Origin: Candidatus Obscuribacterales bacterium
GTDB taxonomy: Bacteria > Cyanobacteriota > Vampirovibrionia > Obscuribacterales > Obscuribacteraceae
Direction: 5' to 3'
Assembly (NCBI GenBank): GCA_031292355.1
Contig: JARLHI010000076.1
Location: forward strand, 124,001-188,000
Length of the DNA: 64,000 nt
Every line of letters begins with the position of its first letter. Position 1 is the stretch's first letter. The notes beneath the pieces were generated by a model that saw only the letters and a program-made list of their open reading frames with translations, was not told the DNA's origin and searched no databases. Positions 26,641 through 34,939 of the stretch are shown piece by piece. A program made the translations under genes and the position numbers.

Positions 26641-27085
26641 CAGTCTTGCATAAATTGCACACATTGAGCGACCAAATTTCTAAGCGGTTATTATGTCACA
26701 TTTGCGCGCAGTAGGGCTGGGCTGCGCTCCTTCGAAGGTCACTCCAATAAGCTCAGCAATGAACATTGACAGAGCGAGTGAGACCTTTACGCTCAACAAT
26801 ATTGAAAATTGCTGCCCCTTCATCACAATTTTCTTGAAAACTTTGGCTAAAACGGGTTCAAAATCTTTGCATTTGCCTCAACCGGCATCCACGATCCGGC
26901 CATTCAAAAGAAATAGAACAATTTCGCTAAAACCGCTCAGGAATGCGAAAGCCATATGTTCAATTCTGGACACATGAAAATTGCATATGTTGAAGGTCGT
27001 CTTGCTGGAGCACTTTCAAACTAACTATTGTAGAGTATTGAGTATGCTCGTCATTCTCTTAACAATAGACAGATGATTCAGACTA
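26641..27085. other. Intergenic region between katE and response-regulator gene
   Basis: About 445 bp between divergent genes. An open frame of 94 codons (26693-26977) has no ribosome binding site and a composition unlike a protein, so I do not call it. A-rich stretches and TTGTAGAGTATTGAGT near 27028 might hold the response-regulator promoter, but no clear pair of hexamers is visible. No repeat or RNA gene is apparent. Confidence 0.45.
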
Positions 27086-27466
27086 ATGCTGGATAAAAGC
27101 AAAGTATCAATCCTACTAGCCGAAGACGAGCCGACATTGCGCCTCATTTTCGAGAAGCAGCTAAAACAGCTGGGATACAACACACTTGAAAAGGTGGAAA
27201 ATGGCCTGCTCGCAGTCGAAAAAGCCAAGACCAATCGCTATCAACTTATTTTTCTCGATATAAACATGCCTGAATTAAATGGGCTCCTTACTGCGGAAAG
27301 AATCCGACAGGAAGAGCAAAAAGAAGATGGCCTGCGCACACCTATCGTAGCTCTGACTGCTTTAGACCTCCAGCATGAGTGCCTAACATCGGGCATGGAC
27401 GACTTTCTGAGAAAGCCGATTTTTCTCGCCGACCTGCAGCGCACAATCGACAAGTGGACCAAATAA
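27086..27466 (+). CDS. Single-domain response regulator (CheY-like receiver)
   Basis: A 126-residue stand-alone receiver domain. The acidic pocket is in ILLAEDEP, the phosphorylated Asp is in LIFLDINMPELNGL, the switch Thr in PIVALTALD, and the Lys in DFLRKPIF. All catalytic residues are present, so it should accept phosphate from a histidine kinase, but no kinase or output domain is in the window. The start is ATG 27086 without a strong ribosome binding site. It probably passes phosphate or acts by binding a target. Confidence 0.92.
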   Translation: MLDKSKVSILLAEDEPTLRLIFEKQLKQLGYNTLEKVENGLLAVEKAKTNRYQLIFLDINMPELNGLLTAERIRQEEQKEDGLRTPIVALTALDLQHECLTSGMDDFLRKPIFLADLQRTIDKWTK

Positions 27467-27731
27467 AGTCACCTCTTCAGCACCAGATCCGATGGCTTTG
27501 TCGAAGATGTAAATTGCAAAATGAGCGAGACTAAGATCACTTGGCGTAGTACCACAATCGACATTTTGCAATCTCTTAAGATTTTTTTGTCGAGCAAGAG
27601 ACGCTTAACGAGGCGTTCTTACGAATTTCGGCGTTTCCCTCCGCTGAGCTCATTATGTTTACAGTTCATGTATTCTGAATGAACTAACTAACAACCATAA
27701 CGGAGCAAATAAACCACGCTCATTGCACAAG
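27467..27731. other. Non-coding stretch after response-regulator gene
   Basis: About 265 bp without a credible frame. A 7-bp inverted repeat AGTTCAT...ATGAACT flanks a 9-nt loop near 27662-27684. The whole interval from 27467 to the sigma gene at 28157 is 690 bp and contains a terminator, a possible small ORF and a GC-rich hairpin, listed separately. Confidence 0.45.
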
Positions 27732-27775
27732 AAAAGCGACATGGGTTTTCAAAAACCCGTGTCGCTGTTTTTCTT
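27732..27775 (+). terminator. Strong rho-independent terminator
   Basis: GCGACATGGGTTTT (27736-27749) pairs with AAAACCCGTGTCGC (27752-27765) through 14 positions with one G-T wobble, and is followed by TGTTTTTCTT. It does not sit directly behind an annotated gene, so it may end a short untranslated RNA, or act as an attenuator ahead of the small frame at 27794. Confidence 0.8.
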
Positions 27776-27793
27776 ACCACCCATGGAGAATTC

Positions 27794-27922
27794 ATGATCA
27801 AGCAAAATCTCACTGCAGCAGTCCCATTGGCAAAGAAAGCAGCGATGGTACAGGCAGCCTTAAAGCCTGGGCAGACAAAACACTGCCTACCATTAAAGAG
27901 CATAAAAAAAAGAAGCAGATGA
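27794..27922 (+). CDS. Possible small or decayed ORF, 42 aa
   Basis: ATG 27794 is preceded by GGAG five bases upstream and opens a 42-residue frame (MIKQNLTAAVPLAKKAAMVQ...). After AALKP, a +1 shift would give WADKTLPTIKEHKKKK, which looks more protein-like than the present ending, so it may be a frameshifted remnant. It follows the terminator at 27732-27775. No family is recognised. Confidence 0.3.
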   Translation: MIKQNLTAAVPLAKKAAMVQAALKPGQTKHCLPLKSIKKRSR

Positions 27923-28029
27923 CTTGAATACAAAAGTATCCGCAAAATAGGCGACGCCGAACCAGCAGTAGATGAAAAATCTTTTTTTGCAATTTTTTCG
28001 AGAGGTAGAGGTCGGTTAGTCGTTAAACC

Positions 28030-28052
28030 GAGCCCGGGGCTCGTCCGGGCTC
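28030..28052 (+). promoter_or_regulatory. GC-rich hairpin in sigma-gene leader
   Basis: GAGCCCGG (28030-28037) and CCGGGCTC (28045-28052) form a perfect 8-bp stem with a 7-nt loop, 105 bp upstream of the sigma-gene ATG. No T-run follows, so it is not a simple terminator; it could be a leader structure controlling expression. Confidence 0.45.
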
Positions 28053-28156
28053 AGCCATCCCCCGACCAATGGATACCGTCAGTGCTGGATTACACGGGCA
28101 ATCTCACTGGATACATTAGAAGCATTAAGAGCAGCCGCAACCCAACGGGTATCGAA

Positions 28157-28822
28157 ATGAACACTCTGAAAATCACCGCCGCTAAATCAGCTTTAACAAT
28201 CGTCAAGCCGATTCGTTATTCAGAGCTGACCGACACCGAGTTGGTCGTACTGTGCCAACAAAAAGACAACGGCGCTTTTGAAGTCCTGATGAAGAGACAT
28301 CAACGCACCGTTTATGGAATGCTCACTAAACTTGCTCCTGATTGGAATGACACAGCCGACCTGGCTCAAGAATCGTTCATACGAATCTGGAAGGGCATCG
28401 GTCAGTTGCAAAACGCTCGCGCATTCAAGTCGTGGATGATTCAAATTGTCACCCATCTATTTTATGACGAATTGCGCAAACGTCCTCGTCGTACACCAGC
28501 CCTCTCGTTAGACCAGGCTCTTTATGGCGACGACGATGGTGACGCTCCAACTCGAGATATCGCCGACCAATCTGCTGGTCCAGAAGAACTAATGCAGAGA
28601 AAAGACTTGAACAATATGGTGCAATCAGCCATCGCCGGTCTACCCCGTCAATTCCGCACGGCGATCGTTCTGAGAGATTTAGAAGACAAAACGTACGATG
28701 AAATCGCTCAGATAACCAACACTGATATCGGCACAGTCAAATCGAGAATCTCTCGCGCACGAAACAAGGTTCAACAAGTTCTAAGACCGCAATTCGGCAG
28801 CCAACAAAAACTGTCGGCTTAG
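28157..28822 (+). CDS. RNA polymerase sigma factor, sigma-70 family (ECF-type), paralogue
   Basis: A 221-residue sigma factor closely matching the one at 11020-11682. Region 2 (GAFEVLMKRHQRTVYGML, DLAQESFIRIWKGI, QIVTHLFYDELRKRPRR) and region 4 (GLPRQFRTAIVLRDL, YDEIAQITNTDIGTVKSR) are intact, with the same acidic linker and QKLSA ending. I chose ATG 28157 because it matches the paralogue's N-terminus; the frame remains open upstream to 28082 but that part is not conserved. A GC-rich hairpin lies in its leader, and a 65-residue Cys-pair gene follows 55 bp later. Confidence 0.93.
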   Translation: MNTLKITAAKSALTIVKPIRYSELTDTELVVLCQQKDNGAFEVLMKRHQRTVYGMLTKLAPDWNDTADLAQESFIRIWKGIGQLQNARAFKSWMIQIVTHLFYDELRKRPRRTPALSLDQALYGDDDGDAPTRDIADQSAGPEELMQRKDLNNMVQSAIAGLPRQFRTAIVLRDLEDKTYDEIAQITNTDIGTVKSRISRARNKVQQVLRPQFGSQQKLSA

Positions 28823-28877
28823 TCAATACAAGATAGTCAAAATAAAATTTACACAAGGCACAACTGAGGATATGACC

Positions 28878-29075
28878 ATGCAAACCAACTTAATCAATGT
28901 CGGCAACGTCGTTGAACTGAGAAGGAAACCGACCCTTGTTTTGAGTTCGCCAGTTTACGAAATCAATGCTACCAAGCGGAAATTACAAGTCGTTTCGAAA
29001 GAAGAATATATGGGCGATAAATGTGCAAATGGCGTTTGCACTTTGGAATGGAAACCAAACAAACCAGCCGCTTAA
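28878..29075 (+). CDS. Small hypothetical protein with CxxxxC motif, 65 aa
   Basis: A 65-residue protein with a basic middle (LRRKPTLVLSS) and a Cys pair near the end (KCANGVCTLEW), which might bind a metal or form a redox pair. I use ATG 28878 because TGAGGA is seven bases upstream; ATG 28872 is too close. It follows the sigma gene by 55 bp and ends ahead of a strong terminator, so the two probably form an operon; a role as sigma-factor partner is only suggested by position. No such gene follows the paralogous sigma gene. Confidence 0.65.
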   Translation: MQTNLINVGNVVELRRKPTLVLSSPVYEINATKRKLQVVSKEEYMGDKCANGVCTLEWKPNKPAA

Positions 29076-29113
29076 ATACTCTGGTCTGATTGACCAAAAC
29101 ATCGTAAGTATAT

Positions 29114-29153
29114 AGCGACCATCGAGGGGTAACCTTTTAGATGGTCGCTTTTA
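29114..29153 (+). terminator. Rho-independent terminator
   Basis: AGCGACCATC (29114-29123) pairs perfectly with GATGGTCGCT (29140-29149), and the loop is 16 nt. A T-run (TTTT, 29149-29152) follows. It lies 38 bp after the 65-residue gene and probably ends the sigma operon. Confidence 0.8.
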
Positions 29154-29203
29154 ATTGAGCGAGCATGTTTAATGAAAATCTAGGAACCATTTAGATTAGC
29201 TCT

Positions 29204-29749
29204 TTGTCTAAAACGACCATGATGCAAGAGCTACATAGAGACCAAGCCGCCAGCAAAGACCAAGAACGAAAAAAACGCAAACAGTGCGTCGAATTTATTC
29301 TTGAAGAATGTCGCATGGTGATTCCGGGCATTCAAGCTCTCTTTGGCTTCCAATTAATTGCCGCATTCAATCAGCGATTTGTAGAATTGAGCGATCCGGC
29401 AAAAATGGTGCATCTCTTTGCCTGCTTTTGCACTGTCGTCGCTGTTGGTCTGATGATGGGGCCAGCTGCCTATCACCGCCAGGTCGAGCCTGACGGCATA
29501 CCTGAATCTCTTTGCACGGTCGGCAGTGTGTTTGCACGTTTAGGCATGTTCGCATTGATGATTTCCATCAGTCTCGATATTTTTGTGGTATCAGATTTGG
29601 TGACAGCCATACCTACTGCGAGCACTTTTGCCGGCGTTTTGAGTTTCATATTCCTTGGCACAGTATGGTTTATCTTTCCAACACTTGCCTCAGCTCGCCA
29701 CAAAAAGCCCGAACAAAAGCTTGACGGCGCAATCAATCAACTCAGCTAG
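29204..29749 (+). CDS. DUF6328-like membrane protein
   Basis: A 181-residue protein with four hydrophobic helices following a basic N-terminus. The segment ECRMVIPGIQALFGFQLIAA, then FNQRFVEL is the hallmark of DUF6328, and AYHRQVEPDG follows helix 2. Helices include HLFACFCTVVAVGLMMGPA and LGMFALMISISLDIFVV. The start is ambiguous: TTG 29204 or ATG 29219, neither with a good ribosome binding site. Function of the family is unknown. It converges with the GNAT gene after 10 bp. Confidence 0.8.
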   Translation: MSKTTMMQELHRDQAASKDQERKKRKQCVEFILEECRMVIPGIQALFGFQLIAAFNQRFVELSDPAKMVHLFACFCTVVAVGLMMGPAAYHRQVEPDGIPESLCTVGSVFARLGMFALMISISLDIFVVSDLVTAIPTASTFAGVLSFIFLGTVWFIFPTLASARHKKPEQKLDGAINQLS

Positions 29750-29759
29750 CCTTTGCGCC

Positions 29760-30305
29760 TCAGCCAGATTTAAGCATGTAACTCGGATGAAAGAGTCCAG
29801 TCGGTTCATAAAAATTAGAGCCAGTTTCGACGAAACCGCAATTGAGCAAAACCTTTTTTGAGCCAAGATTATCGGGATGGTGCCCGGCAAAAAAACCTTT
29901 GATCGTCAGGTCTTTAATTCCATAATTAATCACAGCTTTTGCGCCTTCCGTAGCATACCCCTGTCCCCAGGCTCCTGCAACCAAATGGAAGCCAAGCTCG
30001 TAAATGCGCTCTGGCACTTTGTATGGACGCAATCCGCAACAGCCAAGAAAATCATCGGAACCGCGTTCAAAAATTGGCCAGTATTGCACGCCGTAAGTTT
30101 GCTCTTTAACAATTTCTGCATGAAGGCGGTCGGCAACTTGTTGTTCTGTTAATGGCTCGCCAACGAAGAGGCTTGTTACCTGCGGATCTCCCCATAGCTT
30201 CTGGGCAAGCGGCAAATCATCAGCGGTCCAAAGTCTAAAACCAATGCGCTCGGAACTGAGAAAATATCGAAACTGCCTTTCTGCAGGCGCGTTCCATGAA
30301 TTCAT
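29760..30305 (-). CDS. GNAT-family acetyltransferase (RimJ/RimL type)
   Basis: A 181-residue acetyltransferase. The order is typical of the RimJ/L subgroup: RIGFRLWTADDLPLAQKLWG at the start, then WPIFERGSDDFLGCCGLRP, YELGFHLVAGAWGQGYATEG (motif A with Q-G-Y-A-T) and HHPDNLGSKKVLLNCGFVE. These enzymes acetylate protein N-termini or small molecules; the target is unknown. ATG 30305 is used. It forms part of a minus-strand run with the degenerate receiver gene 35 bp upstream. Confidence 0.9.
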   Translation of the reverse strand: MNSWNAPAERQFRYFLSSERIGFRLWTADDLPLAQKLWGDPQVTSLFVGEPLTEQQVADRLHAEIVKEQTYGVQYWPIFERGSDDFLGCCGLRPYKVPERIYELGFHLVAGAWGQGYATEGAKAVINYGIKDLTIKGFFAGHHPDNLGSKKVLLNCGFVETGSNFYEPTGLFHPSYMLKSG

Positions 30306-30340
30306 TGAAAAAAGTCCTTTGCGTTGAATAATTTACTACT

Positions 30341-30757
30341 CTAAACTTCAGCTGCAATTCTTTTGTCAGCGGGCACATATGCCTCGGCCAACTTCTTTAG
30401 CCCAGGTGCAATTTCGTCATTATTTTGAAATTCCAGAAAGTCTGTAATTATGCCCGAAGCCTTCAGACCATTGGTGCTGCTGCGAATGAATTTCTCGATG
30501 GTACTGGGCAAAATTCGAACTAAAATAATTGGCGTTTTAGCGTGTGCTTCCGAACGTCGAATGATGTTTGCAAACTCAGTAGCCCGTGAATCCTCAAAAT
30601 GGATGCCCAAAACGAATAAGTCGATACCATCTGCAAGCGTCATCCGTTCAGCTTCTTTCAAAGATGAAGCAATCCTCAAATCATAGCCTGCAAGAGCCTG
30701 CGTGACGTATGGCAACGCCCTTGGATCTTCGGCTATAAGGATTTTAGCGACACTCAT
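30341..30757 (-). CDS. Degenerate receiver (pseudo-receiver) protein
   Basis: A 138-residue protein with CheY-like strand and helix pattern (AKILIAEDPRALPYVTQALA, then GIDLFVLGIHFEDSRATEFA and AKTPIILVRIL). The first acidic pair is kept (Glu10-Asp11), but the phosphorylation Asp is Gly51 (VLGIHF), the switch Thr is replaced (LVRIL) and the usual Lys-Pro is absent (ITDFLEF). It therefore should not be phosphorylated in the normal way and may bind a partner or a ligand instead. It sits 35 bp from the GNAT gene. Confidence 0.75.
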   Translation of the reverse strand: MSVAKILIAEDPRALPYVTQALAGYDLRIASSLKEAERMTLADGIDLFVLGIHFEDSRATEFANIIRRSEAHAKTPIILVRILPSTIEKFIRSSTNGLKASGIITDFLEFQNNDEIAPGLKKLAEAYVPADKRIAAEV

Positions 30758-30851
30758 TTACTGGAAATCCATGGCAAAAGAACCACTCTGACCAATCAGA
30801 GCAGCAGACCCTCGTGCGCTCAAGGATTATAACAGGTATGCAAATTCGCCC

Positions 30852-31907
30852 TTAAATCTTGCCCTGAATGAATGCTAGAGACTTTTTAAAAATCTCAGAA
30901 TCTGGCTGACCGGCAGCTTTGCTGATGTCGCCATGCGACAAGGGCACGGTCTGGACGGTCACGGTGCCATCGACCTTCTTTAAAGCAGAGCTAAAACTTT
31001 GATGCTGGGCGCAACAACTCACGCGTTTTTCGCCGCAAAACATCAAAAAGGGAGGATAAGATATACCTGGTCTGATCGCAAGCGTCGGCGAAGCATCAGT
31101 CAGGACCGCCGGATCAGTGCCGAAGGCAGATTTGATCATGCCACCGACCAGTCGCGCCTCTCCGGTATCTTCAGCTAGACGCTCGTTCAAATTTAGACTG
31201 GCTGTGTCGAGACTAATCACTCCCTTAATATCGGCTAGTTTTAAGCCCTGCTCCTGTAAGTACTTACCATTAGTGGCTAGAAGATCAACGAGCTGGGCGC
31301 CAGCAGAATGGCCCATGACAAAGATGCGCTTAGGATCACCACCGAACTCGCTAGCGTGCTTTTGCACCCAGGCGAAGGCTAACGCTACATCCTCTATTTG
31401 CTTGGGATGCGTAACTTCGGGCGCCAGACGATAATTGATGCTGACGAAAGCCACTCCGTTCTCAGCCCAGGCTACACCCTTATCGATGTGTCCATTTGTC
31501 TTATTGCCGATTTGCCAGCCGCCGCCATGCACAAACAGCAAAACCGGCACTGTAGTCTTATTTGCTACGGGGGTGTAAATGTCTAAGTCCTGTCTCGTCT
31601 CATGTCCATACGGAACATCTCTTTGCACTTTTACTTTCCCTGGATCAATAGCTGCAAAGGCGTCCTGAATTTTCGGGCTATTGCCCTGTTTCAACTGTCC
31701 ATCGCCTTGAGCCCGTTGTTCGAGCATCTGACGCAGACGCAGACGTCTAGCCGGCCGGCTGCCTTGAGGGACTTCGTCAGGGTCAGGAACACTTGCCTGG
31801 ACGCTTGTCTGGGTGGTGTCAGCGACAGCTGGAATGCATTGAAAGACAATACTCAAAGTCAAAAGCCCAGTCCGAATTGGAAAAAGATTTTTGGAGAATA
31901 CCTTCAT
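30852..31907 (-). CDS. Secreted alpha/beta hydrolase (carboxylesterase-like)
   Basis: A 351-residue exported esterase of the hormone-sensitive-lipase-like group. Signal peptide FPIRTGLLTLSIVFQC then IPAVADT is followed by a Pro/Arg-rich spacer. The catalytic domain has oxyanion motif LLFVHGGGWQIGN, nucleophile VMGHSAGAQL (G-H-S-A-G), and C-terminal PLSHGDI (His). The start is ATG 31907 with GAGG five bases upstream; the frame extends to 31943 without support. The substrate may be an ester or a small carbohydrate acyl group, unknown. Confidence 0.9.
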   Translation of the reverse strand: MKVFSKNLFPIRTGLLTLSIVFQCIPAVADTTQTSVQASVPDPDEVPQGSRPARRLRLRQMLEQRAQGDGQLKQGNSPKIQDAFAAIDPGKVKVQRDVPYGHETRQDLDIYTPVANKTTVPVLLFVHGGGWQIGNKTNGHIDKGVAWAENGVAFVSINYRLAPEVTHPKQIEDVALAFAWVQKHASEFGGDPKRIFVMGHSAGAQLVDLLATNGKYLQEQGLKLADIKGVISLDTASLNLNERLAEDTGEARLVGGMIKSAFGTDPAVLTDASPTLAIRPGISYPPFLMFCGEKRVSCCAQHQSFSSALKKVDGTVTVQTVPLSHGDISKAAGQPDSEIFKKSLAFIQGKI

Positions 31908-32016
31908 AACGACCTCACACTTCCTAATATCCATACCCGCCATCTAGCAAATAGTTCTGCTAGCATCGTCATAAACTTTTGAAGTCTTTTGAACGACGAT
32001 CGGGTGCCTGTTAACG

Positions 32017-32679
32017 ATGAACAATATTGAACCAACAGATCACAGCACCGACGCTATTGCGCTCGTGCCCACCGCCTGCAGGGATTCACAAATTGATACA
32101 GGTTTATCAAAATTTGGTGGCAATCCAGATTTACCAGATGATTTTAAGCTCGATTTTGAATTTCAGCTTTTTATCGGGCAAATAAATTTTGCGCAGATTA
32201 ACGGAATCGGCGCGGCTCAGCCTTTACCTAACACTGGCTTGCTCAGCTTGTTTTTGAGCCGTTTGCAAGATTCGTTCATTGTCGAAGCCAAGTATTTTGC
32301 ATCGACCGATGGGCTGCAGCGAATCTTGCTACCAGCTAAAACACATCCCTGCCATCCCTGTCGACTTACGCCTCACCTCTTTCAGTCGATGTCATCTGCA
32401 AATTGCCGAAAGGAAGAGTATCTGCAATACGAGAATGACTTTCTGCGGCGATTTTATCCTCACAAGCAAAATTGGGATTTTGACACTCCGTGGCATCAGA
32501 TGCTTGGATCTTATCAAAACGGCAAAATTTTACTTTTGCAAATCGATTCAGATTCGCTGGTGTCGATGTCCTGGGGATACAACGGAAAACTCAATTTCTG
32601 GATCAGGCAAAGCGATCTGGCAACGAAAAACTTCGCCGATATCCAAGTCGAACTTGCTCAAGGCAAAAATAAGAGTTAG
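32017..32679 (+). CDS. DUF1963 (YwqG-like) protein
   Basis: A 220-residue protein of the DUF1963 family: an SKFGGNPDLP motif near residue 35, FQLFIGQINFAQI, then QDSFIVEA and HQMLGSYQNGKILLLQIDSD, followed by WGYNGKLNFWIRQSDLA. YwqG-type proteins are small cytoplasmic all-beta proteins of unknown job, often next to immunity or housekeeping genes. The last 4 bp overlap the stop of convergent glgX. ATG 32017 has no strong ribosome binding site. Confidence 0.8.
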   Translation: MNNIEPTDHSTDAIALVPTACRDSQIDTGLSKFGGNPDLPDDFKLDFEFQLFIGQINFAQINGIGAAQPLPNTGLLSLFLSRLQDSFIVEAKYFASTDGLQRILLPAKTHPCHPCRLTPHLFQSMSSANCRKEEYLQYENDFLRRFYPHKQNWDFDTPWHQMLGSYQNGKILLLQIDSDSLVSMSWGYNGKLNFWIRQSDLATKNFADIQVELAQGKNKS

Positions 32680-34817
32680 CGACGCTCCAGCAAAATTATT
32701 GTCCGTGGTGGCACATCGCCACCATTCCAAACTTCAACTTTTCGTTCTGGTTGCGATGTGTCAATCAAAATTTCCCAGTTTTTCAAATATTTGTAAGACG
32801 GCAATTTAAATGGCACAGTCGTGTGAGATGCATTGGCAATCAAAAACAAGCTCTTACCCTGGCGCTCCACTGATGTGAGCGGATCCATCTCTTTAATTGG
32901 CTGACCATCGAATAATACGCCAATGCACTTGCCCTCTGAGTTCTTCCACTCAGCATCTCCCATCGGCTTACCATGCGGGGCAAACCAGGCGACGTCTTTA
33001 ATAGGCTTGCCGTCTTCTTCGACCTCGCCCTTGAAAAAATCTTTGCGCTGAATGACCAACTGGTCCTTGCGAATAGCGATGAGCTTTTGCACAAAGGCAA
33101 AGAATTTTCTGTCATCTTCGTCAAGGTCCCACTGATACCAGCTGATTTCGTTGTCCTGGCAATAGCCGTTATTGTTGCCACCTTGCGTTCGACCAAGTTC
33201 ATCGCCACCGCTTATCATCGGCACTCCAATGGAGAATAAAAGCAAAGCCATAAAATTACGCTTTTGCTGGAAGCGTAAAGCGATTATCTTTTTGTCCGTG
33301 GTCTCGCCTTCAGCACCACAATTCCAGCTGCTGTTGTGTGACTCACCGTCGCGATTCTCTTCGCCATTAGCTTCGTTATGCTTTTCGTTATATGAGACAA
33401 GATCTTGCAAAGTAAAGCCGTCATGACAAGTGACGAAATTGATGCTGGCAAAGGGTCTGCGGCCACTGTGTTCATACAAATCGCTGCTACCTGTAAGTCT
33501 GGTGCAAAAATCACCGAGTTGCCCCGCATCACCTTTGACAAATTCGCGCACTGTGTCTCGGTATTTGCCATTCCATTCAGTCCACAAAATGGGAAAATTG
33601 CCGACTTGATAGCCGCCTTCGCCGAGATCCCATGGTTCAGCAATCAGTTTCACTTGAGAAATAACAGGGTCTTGATGTATGACGTCAAAGAAGGCTGAAA
33701 GATGATCGACGTCATACAATTCACGAGCCAGAGTGCTTGCAAGGTCAAATCTAAAACCATCGACGTGCATCTCGGTAATCCAGTAACGCAAACTATCCAT
33801 GATCGTCTGAATTACTTTTGGATGCACCATATTTAATGAATTACCGCAGCCGGTGTAATCCATGTAGTAGCGACGGTCATCTTCCATGGTCCGGTAATAG
33901 GAGACGTTATCAACGCCTCTAAAAGAGAGTGTCGGACCAAAGTGACTGCCTTCAATAGTATGATTGTAGACAACATCCAGGATCACTTCGATTCCTGCTG
34001 CGTGCAGGGCTTTAACCATAGATTTAAATTCGCGCACTTGATCAACTGATTTTGGATTTGAGGCGAATCTTGTGTCTGGAGCAAAGAAAGAAAGGGTGTT
34101 GTAACCCCAGTAGTCGTTTAAACCGCGATCGATATAAGAGCGGTCGTTGACGCGATGATGCACGGGCATTAGTTCTAGTGCAGTGATGCCGAGTTTTGAC
34201 AAATGCGAAATAATGGCTGGATGAGCAATGCCAGCATAAGTACCGCGAAGATTTTCAGGCACCTCTGGATGAGTTTTTGTCATGCCTTTGACATGTGCTT
34301 CGTAAATGATTGTGTGATTCCACGGAGTCGCTGGTGGCTTATCATCTCCCCATTCGAAGGAAGGATCGATCACGGCACCAAGTGGTGCAAAAGCAGCAGA
34401 GTCTCGCTCGTCGAAGGACAGGTCTTCCTCCTCACTGCCAATGGTGTAACCAAACAAAGAATCGTCCCAATCGACGCTTCTCACGACAGATTTGGCATAG
34501 GGGTCAACAAGAACTTTATTGGGGTTGAAGCGATGCCCGTTGTGGGGCTCATAAGGTCCATGAATACGGTAGCCATAAACTTGACCAGGTTTAACTGTAG
34601 CCAGGTAGCCGTGCCAGACAAAAGCAGTTTCATTGGTAAGCTCGATGCGTTGACTTTCTTCTTTTGAGTCTGCCGAATCAAAAAGACACAACTCTACTTT
34701 TGTAGCGTGCTCAGAAAAGATGGCGAAATTTGTACCGACTCCGTCCCAGGTTGCGCCAAGTGGCGCCGGCTTACCGACTGTAACGAGAGGCACAGATTCA
34801 GCAGAAACGTCTTGCAT
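32676..34817 (-). CDS. glgX: Glycogen debranching enzyme
   Basis: A 713-residue GH13 enzyme that removes alpha-1,6 side chains left by glycogen phosphorylase. N-terminal CBM48 (PLGATWDGVGTNFAIFSEHA), then ALELMPVHH, VILDVVYNHTIEGSHFGP, nucleophile Asp in VDGFRFDLAST, acid/base Glu in KLIAEPWDLGEGGY, and FVTCHDGFTLQDLVSYN. The length is normal for GlgX. Its product, linear maltodextrin, is the substrate of TreY, whose gene lies about 10 kb to the left. The start ATG 34817 has a candidate extended -10 element 27 bp upstream. Confidence 0.96.
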   Translation of the reverse strand: MQDVSAESVPLVTVGKPAPLGATWDGVGTNFAIFSEHATKVELCLFDSADSKEESQRIELTNETAFVWHGYLATVKPGQVYGYRIHGPYEPHNGHRFNPNKVLVDPYAKSVVRSVDWDDSLFGYTIGSEEEDLSFDERDSAAFAPLGAVIDPSFEWGDDKPPATPWNHTIIYEAHVKGMTKTHPEVPENLRGTYAGIAHPAIISHLSKLGITALELMPVHHRVNDRSYIDRGLNDYWGYNTLSFFAPDTRFASNPKSVDQVREFKSMVKALHAAGIEVILDVVYNHTIEGSHFGPTLSFRGVDNVSYYRTMEDDRRYYMDYTGCGNSLNMVHPKVIQTIMDSLRYWITEMHVDGFRFDLASTLARELYDVDHLSAFFDVIHQDPVISQVKLIAEPWDLGEGGYQVGNFPILWTEWNGKYRDTVREFVKGDAGQLGDFCTRLTGSSDLYEHSGRRPFASINFVTCHDGFTLQDLVSYNEKHNEANGEENRDGESHNSSWNCGAEGETTDKKIIALRFQQKRNFMALLLFSIGVPMISGGDELGRTQGGNNNGYCQDNEISWYQWDLDEDDRKFFAFVQKLIAIRKDQLVIQRKDFFKGEVEEDGKPIKDVAWFAPHGKPMGDAEWKNSEGKCIGVLFDGQPIKEMDPLTSVERQGKSLFLIANASHTTVPFKLPSYKYLKNWEILIDTSQPERKVEVWNGGDVPPRTIILLERR

Positions 34818-34844
34818 ATTCGAACACCAGATTAGTAACTTCGA

Positions 34845-34853
34845 AATATAGCA
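34845..34853 (-). promoter_or_regulatory. Candidate extended -10 promoter of glgX
   Basis: On the minus strand TGCTATATT (34853-34845) fits TGnTATnnT and lies 27 bp upstream of the glgX ATG. The same TGCTAT pattern precedes three other genes in the window. Confidence 0.4.
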
Positions 34854-34939
34854 TTTTGGACACTTTTTTTATGCATGCGAGCAGCTTTTGCAACATTCTT
34901 TCGCTTTTTCTATAACCGTTTCCACTGATGAGCTAAAGC

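Noticed and set aside
26693-26977. 94-codon open frame in the katE/response-regulator gap
   Set aside because: No ribosome binding site and an amino-acid make-up unlike its neighbours; most likely chance.
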